Of a stretch of DNA of 64,000 bases, positions 1 to 11,239 are shown in pieces. This stretch comes from Gigaspora margarita. Taxonomy: Eukaryota > Glomeromycota > Glomeromycetes > Diversisporales > Gigasporaceae. The notes under the pieces are model-generated. The model was not told the DNA's origin, did not search any database, and saw only the letters and a program-made list of their open reading frames with translations. The stretch spans positions 65,022-129,021 of the forward strand of contig WTPW01000409.1 of assembly GCA_009809945.1 (NCBI GenBank), read 5' to 3'. The translations under genes and the position numbers were made by a program. Position 1 is the stretch's first letter; every line of letters begins with the position of its first letter.

Positions 1-480
1 AGCGAATATTATAGTTAAAACAAAGAAGAAAAGAAATAATAGATAACTGCAAGGTGAAAAAAATAAGTATATAGAGCTAGCATTATGCAATGAAGTGCAA
101 AAAGGTTTCATTATTTTTTTTTGTTTTTATTTTTTTTTGTTATTTTTTTTATTTTTTNGTAAAAAATGTATAATAATATATAATAAAATATATAATATTG
201 ATTAAAAATATATATTTAATTAAAATATAATATATAATAATAATAATAAATAAAAATAAATAAAAAAATATAAAATTTTATTTTAAATTGCAAAACCTTG
301 TGAAAACATGCAAAAACATGCAAAAATCTGTAAAATGTTTAAAAATAAGTATACAGTATAATAGTATTGTTATTCGTGATTTTTAATCTGATATCTATTG
401 ATTATTACCGATTATTATCAATTACTATCTTAATCGATAGTCCTCGTCATAGGGGATTTAAATCGATTACTATCCAATAA
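1..480. repeat. AT-rich dispersed repeat, copy 1
   Basis: This gene-free stretch holds TATAATA/AAATAAA-rich sequence followed by 'ttgcaaaaccttgtgaaa' and a cluster of cgatagta-type motifs. The same order of motifs recurs at about 6090-6425, so it is a dispersed repeat and not unique DNA. No coding potential was seen. Confidence 0.55.
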
Positions 481-689
481 TGATAAAAATCGATAGTAAT
501 CCCTATGCAAATTTTGGTGATAACCATAGAGTTGCCAAATTCCTAGATTATATCGGTAATAACTGCAAAATATTAGAATATCTCGATATCTTACTTTTAG
601 GGCTAAGAGTGATAAGAGAAGATATCAGGATATCCAATATTTTGCTGTTATGTTACCGATATCAATCTAGTTATTTGGCAGATCTATGG

Positions 690-965
690 TAATCTACTGT
701 GTACATAACAGAAAACTTGTCTCCCAGTATGTACACGGCAGTATCTGAAATTCAAATTTTAATTTAGTTGCGGACCCGCAACTAAATAACAAATCTACTT
801 GCAGATTATATGAATTTAGTTGTGCATATGAATATTTCTATATGCAAATTCGAACATACCTATATGCAAATTCAGAAATTTTATTTGCAGAACTGCATAT
901 GCATTTCAGATTTTAGTTGCGGAAACTTATAAATAGTATGCAGTCCACAACCCAATTTCAGATAC
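690..965. repeat. AT-rich patch with small hairpin
   Basis: No gene is seen. A perfect 10-bp hairpin (tttagttgcg..cgcaactaaa, 763-786) is followed by repeated 'atatgcaaattc' and a second 'ttttagttgcgg' at about 913. It looks like a decayed MITE, but ends and target duplication could not be fixed. Confidence 0.35.
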
Positions 966-969
966 TAGG

Positions 970-2452
970 ATTAATTCAACCTGTAACTATACCTTATTTC
1001 CCAAAATGCATTTTTTTCAGGATGAATTTAATAATCCTTATCTTCTCCACTATTAATCACTTGTTTCATAGCATCTGGAGTTCTTGGAATTATTTCCATC
1101 AAATTTGTATTATTCAAGTTATCTCTTGAAACCAAGTACTTTGCACATGGCTGTCTTGAGCAGAATGGTTGATAAATGTTTGTAAACTTATCAGCTTCAA
1201 CCATGTCCACAATAATTATAGATATACGTAGAATAAAAGTAATTATATCTCCATGTACGACAAAGTGAAGCTCAGGCCCTTCGACAATGGGCTCGAGAAG
1301 AGTCGACAAATACTTCTGGAAGACTTCTCTTTGAGCCATTCAGAATTTATCAGAGTTTTTTGTTTTAGAATCCATCGCTTTCAAGATCAGAAAGTATCCA
1401 ATTAATGCTTTGGATTCTGGTTTATTTCTTTGGTAATTGGGAATGTTTCCAAGCGATAAAAACATGGAATGCCCAGAAGATTTTCCCATGTGGTTCAGGG
1501 TTGTCGCATCCGAATAAAGTATAAGTGATAGCAAATACTGCCCAAGGAGTAAATCTGATTCTTCTCGCTTCTACTAATTACTATGGTATTGTTCCCCGAA
1601 GATTCTACACTCTACACTATTCCTTACTTCTTTTTTATCTTCATATTGAAGGACCAGTGACTAATTAATACTATCGATCATTAATAAAGACTTTATAGTC
1701 TTTATTAATGATCGATAGTAAAATACATATTCAACGTTTTAAAACGTTTTAACAGGAACTTCCTTAAACATCATATAAGGAACGATAGTGTCATCATGAA
1801 ATTCCTTTCCTGCCTTTGTTGATGGTGGAAGTGGTGAAATATCCAAATTCGAGAATTTATTGAAGAAGGTTATAAAAGCATCACCAGCTGAATTTGACAG
1901 TCGATATTTATTAATAATCTCCATAAATTCACAATATGCATCATTAGACCATTCGACAGTTTGTGGGTGATACAAGTCCTGAAAAGCTTCATCAAATAAG
2001 GCCCCTTCATAGTCTTCAAGGCCTATTTCATATGACTCAGTTGCAAACGATATATCTTCATGGTCTTCGATATCACTCACATTAGACGTATTTTGAGATG
2101 CATCATCTTGAGTCATATTATCCATTTGATGAAGTTCTGCTTCCATGAAAAAATGCTCAACTGAGCTTGCAGATCTTTCTATATATTCGCTCTATATGAA
2201 AATAATCGATTAATAACATTTACTATATTAATAAGAAGATAATTAACTATTTACCCCATATTCTGAAGAATCATAATTAGGATCATAATTAGGATAATCT
2301 TCTGGAAGATCCCAAATATCATCATCCACTTGTTCATTGGAAACTTCCTGATTTGGAAAACTTTGAAGATGAGGATATTTTTGTGAAACATGTTGAGTTA
2401 ATGCATGTGATTTTAAAAATTCTCTATTGCAATGCTCACATTGCCAACGCAT
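970..2452 (-). pseudogene. Plavaka-like (CACTA-related) transposase, truncated
   Basis: Minus-strand remnant of a Plavaka-type transposase of the CMC group. Exon 1 (2452-2255) encodes a C2H2 zinc finger (CEHCNREF..HALTQH). A 63-nt intron with GT..AG borders (2254-2192) leads to an acidic exon ending near 1737. Downstream, 1534-970 carries the typical block with YSDATTLNHMGKSS, LSLGNIPNYQRNKP, ADKFTNIYQPF, CLVSRDNLNN-like and MKQ motifs. About 100 expected codons between the two blocks are missing and replaced by about 200 bp of unrelated sequence containing a palindrome. The region with the remaining catalytic acids and the 3' half is absent, and in-frame stops occur near 1026 and 970. Family assignment rests on motif recall. 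Confidence 0.65.
1669..1720. repeat. 52-bp near-perfect palindrome
   Basis: Arms of 24 bp, starting tactatcgatcattaataa, match exactly as inverted repeats around a 4-nt centre. It sits in the filler that interrupts the Plavaka remnant. It carries the same cgatagta core as motifs at 430-500 and 5750-5850. Confidence 0.85.
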
Positions 2453-2460
2453 TTTGAGAG

Positions 2461-3059
2461 AAAAAGTGAAACCCCGAAAGAAAAGAGAAAAAAAGAGAAT
2501 AAAGACGAAGAAATGGAAAAACTATAGTAATAAAGCAATATCGATAATATTAGAGTCTAGTTGTCCAGAGCATAGTGGAGGACTTTATATATTTTACGTA
2601 AAGTGATACAAAAGTTACATTTTTGATGCATCAATAATAATAATATCAAAAATGTAACTTCTGTATTTGGTGTCTGTCCACATGCGTATAATAGCTACAT
2701 TTGATGTATGATATTTTTTTGATTTGTGTTACATCAAAAATGAAATTAGATTTTAGTTGTTATTGTGCTTCGGACACACAATGCTGTGCATTATTCTAGT
2801 ATTTAGAAGAATATTGTTTAAATTGGTTTAAATTGAATACTATCGATATTAATCGCATTAACAATATAAATCAGTTTAAACTATTTTGGCCTAAATTAAG
2901 CTTAATTCGGGCCAAAATTCAAAATAATGCCCCTATACGATTATATGGTATAATAACATATGCAATTTATTCTCAGTGGAAATTAACAATGCGATAAATC
3001 CTATGTACAAGTATAATGACAAAATGAAAAATAAGTATTTTCATTCTTAACATGACGAT
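2461..3059. repeat. Region upstream of the Plavaka remnant, with hairpin
   Basis: No gene is seen. A perfect 16-bp hairpin (aagttacatttttgat, 2612-2627, with its inverse at 2645-2660) is the only clear structure. Two more cgatagta-like motifs and a short inverted 'ggcctaaatt..attcgggcc' lie at about 2840-2925. It may hold the end of the Plavaka element, but no terminal repeat pair could be matched. Confidence 0.4.
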
Positions 3060-3315
3060 CAGTGTTTAAAATAGAAATTTTAATTTACCGGTACATGCAC
3101 CTGTTATATAAAAAAATACTGGTTCAAAAAAAAAAAAACTTGCATTAGTAGAAAATGATCATCAGATCATTGGGGGTACATAGATTCATGCACCAGTTAC
3201 TTCAAAAAATTCTGGATCATGCACCGTTTGTTGCACCGGCCCAATTTTAAAATACCGGTATATGCAATATAAAAAATGGTAGATCCGGATTTTTATCATG
3301 CTATTTTATACACTG
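3060..3315. mobile_element. hAT-type MITE, copy 1
   Basis: A 256-bp nonautonomous element with termini CAGTGTTTAAAAT and ATTTTATACACTG (12 of 13 positions inverted). Flanking 8-mers ATGACGAT and ATGATGAT match at 7 of 8 positions, as expected for a hAT target duplication. It has no coding capacity. A second copy at 12571-12819 is roughly 90% identical and inserted in the Helitron gene. Confidence 0.9.
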
Positions 3316-3629
3316 ATGATGATATTAAATTTTTTTTACATACGATTACTATCATTAAATTTAATTAATACATAAATATAACGGATTTTTGTTATTTCAA
3401 AGTAAATAATTTTTTTTCATTTTTGAAAATATTAAACAACTCGAACAACCCTTCTAAAACATCCAATACTGAAACAACTAATACTAACCCTCCTATTAAT
3501 TCTAATGATATCACTAACCCTCCTACTCTCAATGATAATAATTATTTTGATTATGAATCTTCAGATTCAATCGAAAGTATTGCAAGCGTTCATAGTATTT
3601 TTTCAAGAATGAAAAATAAGCAACAACAA

Positions 3630-3765
3630 CTATCTCAATCTCGATAACCATCTCAATCTCGACAACCATCTCAATCTTGACAACAACTATCTCAATCTCG
3701 ACAACCATCTCAATCTCGATAGCCATCTCAATCTCGACAGCTATCTTAATCTCGAAGTACTCGCC
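3630..3765. repeat. 18-bp minisatellite (QPSQSR units)
   Basis: About seven imperfect copies of catctcaatctcgacaac encode Q-P-S-Q-S-R units in the decayed gene. Several CGA and CAA codons are now TGA or TAG. Confidence 0.8.
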
Positions 3766-4414
3766 ATTCTTCTCCAGAAAATAGAAATCGATCCCTATCT
3801 CTACAACATGAAATTTGAGGTTGATTATGTAAGAGATCAACCAATCAAAATCAAACACGCAAACAAAATGGTAACTATTTTAAGTGTTTTTTGTTTTGAA
3901 TGTATTTTTTTTTTGTTTTGAATTCTTTTGAACGGAAACCACTTTTTTTTTTGAAATTTTTTTTTTTCTCCTCCCAGATCGTTCCCATGGTAGTCAACTT
4001 AATGCAGGTAATGAACGAGAAATGCTCAAGCAAAACAGATACTTGTATCTGTTAGTGAAAGAGCTTCGCCAAGATGTAAAAGAAATCAAAGACGAATTAA
4101 AGCAGCAAAGAAAAGACAAGAAAAACAACCTTTCCCCTTAAGTACTAGATGTAAGTAGCTCTGGCTTTGCTTTATTTAACTATAAGCTGTGGGCAAGTTC
4201 TAAACTATACAATTTAAATTATAGAATATATATACAAACGTTGTAAAACGTTTATTTCCACAAAATTTATATCTGTCTCAACAATTAATCAAAGAATCCT
4301 TGAAGACTACCTTGACAACAAATATCCCGAATTTAACATTAGCGCTAATGAATTCACAAACTGTTTTTATACAGAATGGCTCAGTGGAGTATGTTGATTT
4401 CTCACATTTATTAT

Positions 4415-4590
4415 CGCATAATATCATTTAATTATTTTTTTTTTAATATTCATTTGATCGCATAATATCATTTAATTATTTTTTTTTTAATATTCATTTG
4501 ATCACATAATATCGTTTAATTATTATTTTTTTTATATTCATTTGATCACATAATATCGTTTAATTATTTTTTTTAAATATTCATTTGATT
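4415..4590. repeat. 44-bp tandem repeat, four copies
   Basis: Units start at 4415, 4459, 4503 and 4547, each beginning c[ga]cataatatc[ag]tttaat and ending attcatttgat. The period is exactly 44 bp. It lies in a probable intron of the decayed gene. Confidence 0.9.
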
Positions 4591-5374
4591 TTATTTATAC
4601 TTTTATAACAATAACATTCATTATTTTATTTTACCAGTTGCTGGCAAAAATGAAAAATTACCAGGCGTGGCATTCCAAAACGTTAGAAATTCAATTTGGA
4701 AGGTTTTTGGAGTTGAAAAGCTCCCCCTATTGAAAAGTAACACTGGTGCATCCGAGATTGTGAGGTAGAAGCAAAGTGTTGAGGTTGCCGATTGCTTCCG
4801 TTCACTTTTTGTACAAAATGAAAGTGGCATCTACTAGATTGATTTGATCGCAAGGAACGCCTTCTCCATGGCTGCGATACCTACTTTGACCTACGATCAC
4901 TGTGCATTCACGTTGGCCGTGTGCGATATAATCCTAAACCCTCAGTCATGAAGTATCAAATGTACAGAGAAACGTATGAAATGTTGTGTAGAAAAGTTTT
5001 TGATAAGTGTTTATCGTATATCGCTTTATATCGCTTTATATCAACACAAAATTAATGGGCTTTATATTGTAGAATGATTACAATAGTGGTGGTCCCTCTT
5101 ATAGTTCCACCGAAGCAATAATAGATGAAGAGCTAGAGGCTAACAAACATAGGTCTTGAATGAACTCTCCTCAGACTGATTACGCACCTGAACCATTATC
5201 ACTATCGGGCTCCTCAATGCAATATTCGGAAGAGGAAATGGATGAAGCGTTTAGGGTCTATGAATAGTTCGTTCTCAAAATAAATATGATAAAGCTCGTG
5301 ATTATCTTTTTAAACAAATAGGAGATGCAATGCTAAAAAAGAACTTTTAGATTGTGCCATGATGGATTGGGTGC

Positions 5375-5515
5375 TTTTTTTCTTTCATTTTTTTTTCTTT
5401 TTTCTTTTTTCTTTCTTTTTTTTTTCTTTTTTCTTTCTTTCTTCTTTCTTTCTTCTTTCTTTCTTCTTTCTTTCTTTTTTCTTTCTTTTTCTTTCTTTTC
5501 TTTTTCTTAATACTG
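5375..5515. repeat. Polypyrimidine CTTT microsatellite
   Basis: About 140 bp of (C)TTT and TTTCTTC repeats on the + strand, just downstream of the decayed gene. Confidence 0.9.
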
Positions 5516-5699
5516 GTATATAGTTTTATATTAGCTAATTGCAGATTGATTAGTGTTTTCTAATTGTATTGTTTATATTTGTAACAATGCTAATAAAAAA
5601 TGAGATTGCATTAATATTGAATTGATTGATAGTTTGCTTTTAAATTTATTATTTATAATATATATGCTTATTTGAAACTTTTAATAAATTAGAGTTGAT

Positions 5700-5945
5700 C
5701 TTAATCATGCATTCGATTTTTATATAGTTATTTATCGATTCAAACCGCTATTGATTACTATCGATAGCCATAAAACCAGATAATTATCAATTCAAATCGC
5801 TATCAATTACTATCGACTGCCATAAAACTGGATAGGTATCGATTACTTTCTAAAACGATTAGAATCAACAGGGGTAATTAATATCGATATATATCTGTTT
5901 GGTTAGTAATTGATATATATCTATATATAAATTTTGCTGATGCCG
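5700..5945. repeat. cgatagta-rich repeat, copy 1
   Basis: Dense copies of tatcgattact and atcgatatatatct motifs end in atatataaattttgctgatg. The same end occurs at 6645-6675, so the two stretches are copies of one dispersed repeat. No coding content. Confidence 0.55.
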
Positions 5946-6089
5946 TTTTTGTTTTTTGTTTGTTTTACTTATTTTTTTAATTTTATTTTATTTATTTCTG
6001 ACTTTTTTCAAAACTTTGCAAGAAAACGATCTGACTTTTCTGGTATTTTACAAGAACACCAACTCTAACTTCTCTGGCACTTTGCAAGA

Positions 6090-6672
6090 AGTAGTGAATA
6101 TGAGCGAATAGAATAGTAGATGCAACAAAATGCGAAAGTAGTTGAAAATTATTACTATTTTTTTGTTTTTGTTTTTTTGTTATTTTTTTGTGGGGTTTTT
6201 TTTGGTTTTTCATTTTTTTTTNTAATAATATATAATAAAAATATATAATATAATATAATATATAATAATAATAAATAAATAATTTTATATTAAATTGCAA
6301 AAACTTGCAAATATTGATTAAAAATATATATTTAATTTAAAATATAATATATAATAATAAAATAAATAAAAAAAATAAAATTTTATAATAAATTGTGAAA
6401 CCTTGTGAAAACATGTAATTATGTAAATATAATAAATATTAATTGATATCATATTAGATATATATCGATTACTATTACTATTGATAATAATCGGTAGGAG
6501 ATGATTATCGATATATATCTGGTTAATCAATATATATCTAGTAGATATATATCGATTAACCGGATATATATCGATTATTATCACTATCGATAATAATCAG
6601 CAGGGGTGTTGATTATCGATATATATCTTACCGGTTAGTAATCAATATATATCTATATATAAAATTTGCTGA
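6090..6672. repeat. AT-rich dispersed repeat, copy 2, plus cgatagta-rich repeat
   Basis: 6090-6425 repeats the TATAATA/AAATAAA order of 1-340. 6430-6672 is a run of atcgatatatatct motifs matching 5700-5945. Short open frames here are low complexity and not credible genes. Confidence 0.55.
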
Positions 6673-6693
6673 TGATAGACAATGATTACGGTA

Positions 6694-7374
6694 TGATTCC
6701 CCGAAAGTTAGTTCCCCGCCAGCTCATTTTTCTGACACTATATTCCCGACAGAATGTTTCACCTACAGCACTTTTTGTTGACAGAATCTTTCCTCAACAT
6801 ATCATGCTTTCGACATCTCCTTTCCTTAACATCTCATATTTTCGACAAGACATTTATCTGACATGACATATTTCTAATTTGACTTTTCTCTGACAATAAG
6901 TTTTATTGAATGCACTTTTTCCGACAAGAATGATAAACCCAGTAATCATTACATCACGTGAAATCATTCAACACGTCATTTTGTTTACTAGCACTATCAA
7001 CTTGGCCTAAATTATACTATCACCTAACCCTAATCTAACCCTAACCCTAACCCTAATTTAGCCCGAGTGCTTAATTATGTGATGTGATGAACACGAATAT
7101 ATCACTCTACCCAATAATTATATTTCTAGTCAGGGAAAGAACTTGTCAGAAAAAGATGTCGGAAACAAGTCATGTCAGAAAAATATTCTTTCTGAAGTAT
7201 GTCATGTCAGTAAAATGTCTTTTCAAAAATATGTCCTGTCAAGAAAAGGGGAGGTCGAAAATATGGTATGTCGAGGAAAGATTCTGTCAACAAAAAATGC
7301 TGTAGGTGAAACATTCTGTCGGGGATATAGTGTCAGAAAAATGAGCTGGCGGGGAACTAACTTTCGGGGAATCA
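6694..7374. mobile_element. Foldback element with about 250-bp inverted arms
   Basis: The left end tgattccccgaaagttag and the right end are exact inverted copies, and identity continues for roughly 200-250 bp with increasing divergence. Within the arms short units ending in a GACA core (ctgacatgacata, cgacataccata) are repeated. The centre (about 6940-7115) holds telomere-like repeats. The two arms give look-alike short open frames on opposite strands, which are by-products. No transposase and no certain target duplication were seen. A stray 'gttccccgaa' near 1590 may be a fragment of the same family. Confidence 0.8.
7024..7057. repeat. Interstitial telomere-like repeats
   Basis: Four to five taaccc/ccctaa units (taaccctaatctaaccc and so on) match the common fungal telomere repeat TTAGGG. 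They lie in the loop of the foldback element. Confidence 0.8.
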
Positions 7375-7664
7375 AGCAACAACCTAGACAAGCCAATATG
7401 TACAACACTGCTCTAAGGTATCTAAGGAAGAATTGATCTTAGTAGTAGTCCTCTGGGTTTTTCTTTCTACCTTAAAATCAATCAAGGAGATCAGAAGATG
7501 GAGTTCATAGCAGAAACTTGTTGGTAGGAAGTTAGCAAACTGTAGGATATAGGGCATAGGAGTGTGAGATGTACTGAAAAAAAACAAAAAAAAAGTTTGT
7601 TTCTAAACTCTTAAGCAGAAATCATTCTATAAAAGTTTAAAATCTAAAAGAAGAAAAAGAAAAC

Positions 7665-7843
7665 AGAACCCCAAAATATATATAGATAGGTTGGGTTAAT
7701 TATAAAATTACTAAAAATAGAAAGATTTGCAGAAAACATCATAAATAAGCAAAAAAAACTACTAAAAATAAAAAAGATCTGTATAAAAATCCCAAAAATA
7801 AGCAAACTAATACCTGACCTATCTATGTATATTTTGGGGTCCT
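7665..7843. mobile_element. hAT-type MITE (AGGACCCC family), copy 1
   Basis: A 179-bp element with inverted ends agaaccccaaaatata and tatattttggggtcct, continuing into tatagataggt. Flanking 8-mers AAGAAAAC and AAGAAGAC differ at one site. Internal sequence (agcaaac, aaaagatctg) is shared with the copies at 8080 and 20731. Confidence 0.85.
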
Positions 7844-7960
7844 AAGAAGACTCTGAGTTGGAGTCAAGTAACAAAAATGAATATAAAGAAGGTTTAAAAA
7901 AAAGAATTTATAATTATTTTGGCATAAAGAAAAAGCAGGCTCCATTATTCATTGTATTTA

Positions 7961-8306
7961 GGGCGCTAACATTTATTAGGTAATATTTTAGGGGGTGGGG
8001 GTCAAGAAAAATCTTACCTTAGTTAATTTGATTGGCTAAAATTCTATTTATAGATCTTACCTGGGAATGGGAGTAAACTAGGACCCCGAAATATATATAG
8101 ATAGGTCAGGTATGAGTTTGCTTATTTTTGAGATTTTTTATACAGATCTTTTCTATTTATAGTAATTTTTTGCTTGTTTTTGAAGTTTTTTCTGCAGATT
8201 TTTCCTTTTTTAGTAACCTATAATTAACCTGACCTATCTATATATATTTCGGGGTCCTGGTAAGCCCCTATAGTAAATGAATATTAGGTAATAAATGTCA
8301 ACGCCT
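7961..8306. mobile_element. PIF/Harbinger-type MITE, split by another MITE
   Basis: Starts GGGCGCTAACATTTATTA and ends with its inverse, flanked on both sides by TTA, the target duplication typical of PIF/Harbinger. The body matches the intact copy at 29267-29429 in inverse orientation. It is interrupted by the AGGACCCC MITE at 8080-8258. Confidence 0.75.
8080..8258. mobile_element. hAT-type MITE (AGGACCCC family), copy 2
   Basis: A 179-bp element with 18-bp or longer inverted ends (aggaccccgaaatatata). Flanking 8-mers AGTAAACT and GGTAAGCC differ only by transitions, and the undisturbed Harbinger copy reads GGTAAGCC at this place, which confirms the insertion site. Confidence 0.85.
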
Positions 8307-8309
8307 TAT

Positions 8310-9060
8310 CTGTAGTTCCTTATTATTAAAGGATGAATCTTTTTGAAGAGCTTAAATAGTAGATTGCATATCAAGAGTAAAAATTTATATGGTTGTATAG
8401 CAAAAATCAATTATAGCAAACAATGAACACATCATCTTGATCTTATAGTAAACTATATTACATTTTTTAAAAAGTTACTTTGATCTTTAAATTAATTAGA
8501 ACATAAACCATAAAATCAGTTGCTCAAATAAAAATTCTTTTTTTATATTTAAACTAAAAACTTTGCTTTGTAAGTAATATGCATTCACATTAAAATATTT
8601 TAAGCTTACTAATAATTTCAATCTCAAAACTGTTCAAAATCACTATAGTAGTCTTGTTTTTTTTACAAATAACAATAGTTGAGTTGCTTTCTAGTCTTAA
8701 ATCACAACTACTATTAGCAATTGGGCCAATCGTGTTATAACTAAACAATAGAAGATTGGAGGTATATAGTATATTTGAACAATATTCTAACTTATAGCAC
8801 TAATCATAATAATTAAGTTGATAATACTACAAAATCTTGGAAACAATCAAATGGAATACCAATTTTTATTCTTAGTTTGAAGTTTGAGCTTTTTTCTTTT
8901 TTTTATTTTCAAGTTTGAGCTTTTTTCTTTTTTAAGTTCTTGCTTTCTATTCTTTATTCTAAATTATTTTCTTTTTTTGAAATAGAAATTATAAAGAATT
9001 GAATCTAGATGAGAAACTGAAAACTGGAACAAATGATAATTAGTTTCCATTTCATGTTTT
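8310..9060. other. AT-rich intergenic DNA
   Basis: No gene, terminal repeat pair or RNA gene was seen. Poly-T runs are frequent. Confidence 0.5.
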
Positions 9061-9830
9061 GAGTTTATCTGTTCTTTTTTCAAAATAAATCTAATATTCT
9101 TTTTTTTGTAAATCTTTCTATCTTTACTTCAGAATAGTTAAAAGGTAAATAGATGCTAATAATTTGACTATTTTCTATTCTATTATTTGGTTGCTTTCTG
9201 TTCTTTTTTTTGTAATAGGTACTAGTACATTAATTTCTCATGTATGTCTTTTTCTTGTTAGAATAATCAGAAAACAGAATTGGTATCTAAAGATTCAGAT
9301 ATAGACAATATAGATAAAATTTTGATACCAGAATAACAAAAGTATTATAGTTTCTTATTTCAGATTTGAATTTACCTTTCTTTGAGAAAGGCACTAATAC
9401 TTTATTTTTTCTTATAGAGTTTTATTTTGGTTGGTGCAAACTTGGCACTGAACATTTTGATTCAGACAATTTGGATAAAAACTTTGATACTAGAATAATG
9501 ATTTATTATTTGTATTCAGGTTTTTGAGATAGTACTAACATCTATATTTTTGGCAGGTCTTTCTTCATTAGAGCAGTTGAAATGAAAAGAGCACCTGAAG
9601 ATTTGAATCTATAAGAACAACTTTGATATTGGAATAGCAAATTATTAAATCTTTGTTTTGGGTTTATTTAAAGTTTGTTTTTTGAAATAGGTACTAATAT
9701 TATTTTTTTGGTAGTTATTTACTTCATTTGAGTAGTTAAAACACAAATTAATATCTGATAATTTGAATCTGGATATATAGATAAAAATATTGATACTAGA
9801 ATAATAGAAGTATCAGATTATAATGTTGGA
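9060..9830. repeat. Degenerate tandem repeat, period about 165 bp
   Basis: Four or more diverged units are visible. The anchor gatt.agat...gataaaa.ttgata.ta/cagaata recurs near 9287, 9461, 9599 and 9764, each followed by a 'ttttttgaaataggtactaata'-like stretch. There is no coding content. Confidence 0.5.
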
Positions 9831-9867
9831 TTTACAAAATTGTAATCTAGTTTGAAAGAAAACAATA

Positions 9868-10040
9868 CAGTCAGACCTCTCTAAATGCAAGTTGTTGGGC
9901 ATACTTTTGATAGCTTGCATTTAGAGAACAATAAGAAAAATTGCATTTATAGTAGTTATAGATATACTTGGGCCAGAATTTAAGGTTGCATTTAGAGAGG
10001 TGTTGCATTTAGAGAGGTTGTATTTAGGGAGGTCTGACTG
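9868..10040. mobile_element. Tc1/mariner-pogo type MITE
   Basis: A 173-bp element with inverted ends CAGTCAGACCTCTCTAAATG and its inverse (one or two mismatches), flanked by TA on both sides. Internal 'ttgcatttagagagg' units are repeated at the right end. Diverged relatives lie near 53195 and 54408. TIR and TA duplication fit the Tc1/mariner superfamily. Confidence 0.88.
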
Positions 10041-10042
10041 TA

Positions 10043-11024
10043 GTATGATTTGTAGAACATACTATAAATATATTTTCATTAATAAATAATTTCATAATAA
10101 ATAATTTTGAATTGTATTGAATATAAAATAATAATTTATTATAATATATATTTATTTTTCTTTTTTTTGATTAATGGATAGGATTTATGCCTAAAGACTA
10201 CCAGTAGTACAGTTAGAAGAATCTAGAAAATTATATATATAAATAAATTTTTATATACAAAAATCTAATTAATACTATAGTATAATTTGGCATAATTTTT
10301 TTAATATTAATAATAAACTTTTTTAAAAAAAAATTTCTTTGCAACTGCTATTTTTTGTTGCTTCAAGTATACTACAAGTAGTATACTATAAATACTAAAT
10401 TATTATAAATTTTTTTAATAGAATAGTAAATTTAAATTTAAATTATATAAACAATGTTTATAGCTTACTATATTAAAATTTTATTATTAGTTATATTATA
10501 AAAATATTATTTTTACTATAATGGTTTGCAAGCTATTAGTTAAAAATATTACTATTTTAGTATTTTATATAGGTTCTTTGGTTTTATAACCATAATTTAA
10601 ATAAAATTTATTAAATAAATTTTGTATAAATTTATCAGAAGTTGTTAAAAACAAACTTTTAATTCTAATTTATGAAATTTATCAACATTTAAGCTAATAT
10701 ATTAAGAGTAATATAAGTTTAAATATTTAAAAAATTTATTTAGTTTTTAATATAAAATTTATAAGTAAAATTTACTAGCAAAACAGCTAAAAATAGCCAA
10801 GTTTCAAAGATCTCTAAAAATTTAAAAGACTTTTTAAAGCTATAATATCTACATAATGTGTTTTACCTAAAGTATATTGCAAAAATATTTTAATAAATTT
10901 TTTATTATTAAAATTAGTCAATAATTAGCCTTAAATAGTGTTACTATTGAGTAAAAAGAACTACTAGTAGTATGTTTAAATCCTATTTATTAAAATAAAG
11001 ATTTAAATTACACATCTATATATT
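10043..11024. other. AT-rich intergenic DNA
   Basis: Nothing beyond A/T-rich low-complexity sequence was seen. Confidence 0.5.
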
Positions 11025-11078
11025 AAAAAATTAGATTTCCATCGGTCTGTCATTATACAATTTAATTACATATAAATC

Positions 11079-11230
11079 CCATTGATCTTACTATTAGTTT
11101 ATATAGTACAAACTACTGACCCAAGCGGGAAGTTAAAATTTTACCCAAATGTTTCAACCCACCAAACGCGAAAATATAATCCATCGATCTTGCTATTAGT
11201 TAATGTAGTACAAACTACTGACCCAAGCGG
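11079..11230. repeat. Tandem duplication near the Helitron 5' end
   Basis: Two copies of a stretch containing gtacaaactactgacccaag, about 104 bp apart. The 70-codon frame across it is caused by the duplication. Confidence 0.7.
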
Positions 11231-11239
11231 AGAACCCAA

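Larger units (their letters stand above)
3423..5266 (+). pseudogene. Decayed multi-exon gene of unknown family
   Basis: The family is not recognised. The first block (from 3423) is Asn/Ser/Thr-rich and runs into a Q-P-S-Q-S-R repeat. A likely intron (3871-3977, GT..AG) joins an exon of about 55 codons (3978-4142) rich in Lys/Glu and probably coiled coil (LLVKELRQDVKEIKDELK), ending in TAA. Further coding-like blocks lie at about 4236-4390, 4640-4835 (VRNSIWKVFGVEK, VADCFRSLFVQNE), 4850-5010 (VGRVRYNPKPSVMKYQMY) and 5095-5266 (acidic, Ser-rich C-terminus with TAG). The blocks lie in different frames and contain several stops, so the gene is dead. A minisatellite fills the putative intron at 4415-4590. 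It could be a host gene family member or transposon cargo. Confidence 0.5.

Noticed and set aside
3529-3858. 109-codon minus-strand frame with E-I-E-M repeats
   Set aside because: Antisense of the Q-P-S-Q-S-R minisatellite.
7223-7408. Conserved small protein, because a similar frame occurs at 6666-6866
   Set aside because: The two frames are the two inverted arms of the foldback element, so similarity is due to the repeat.
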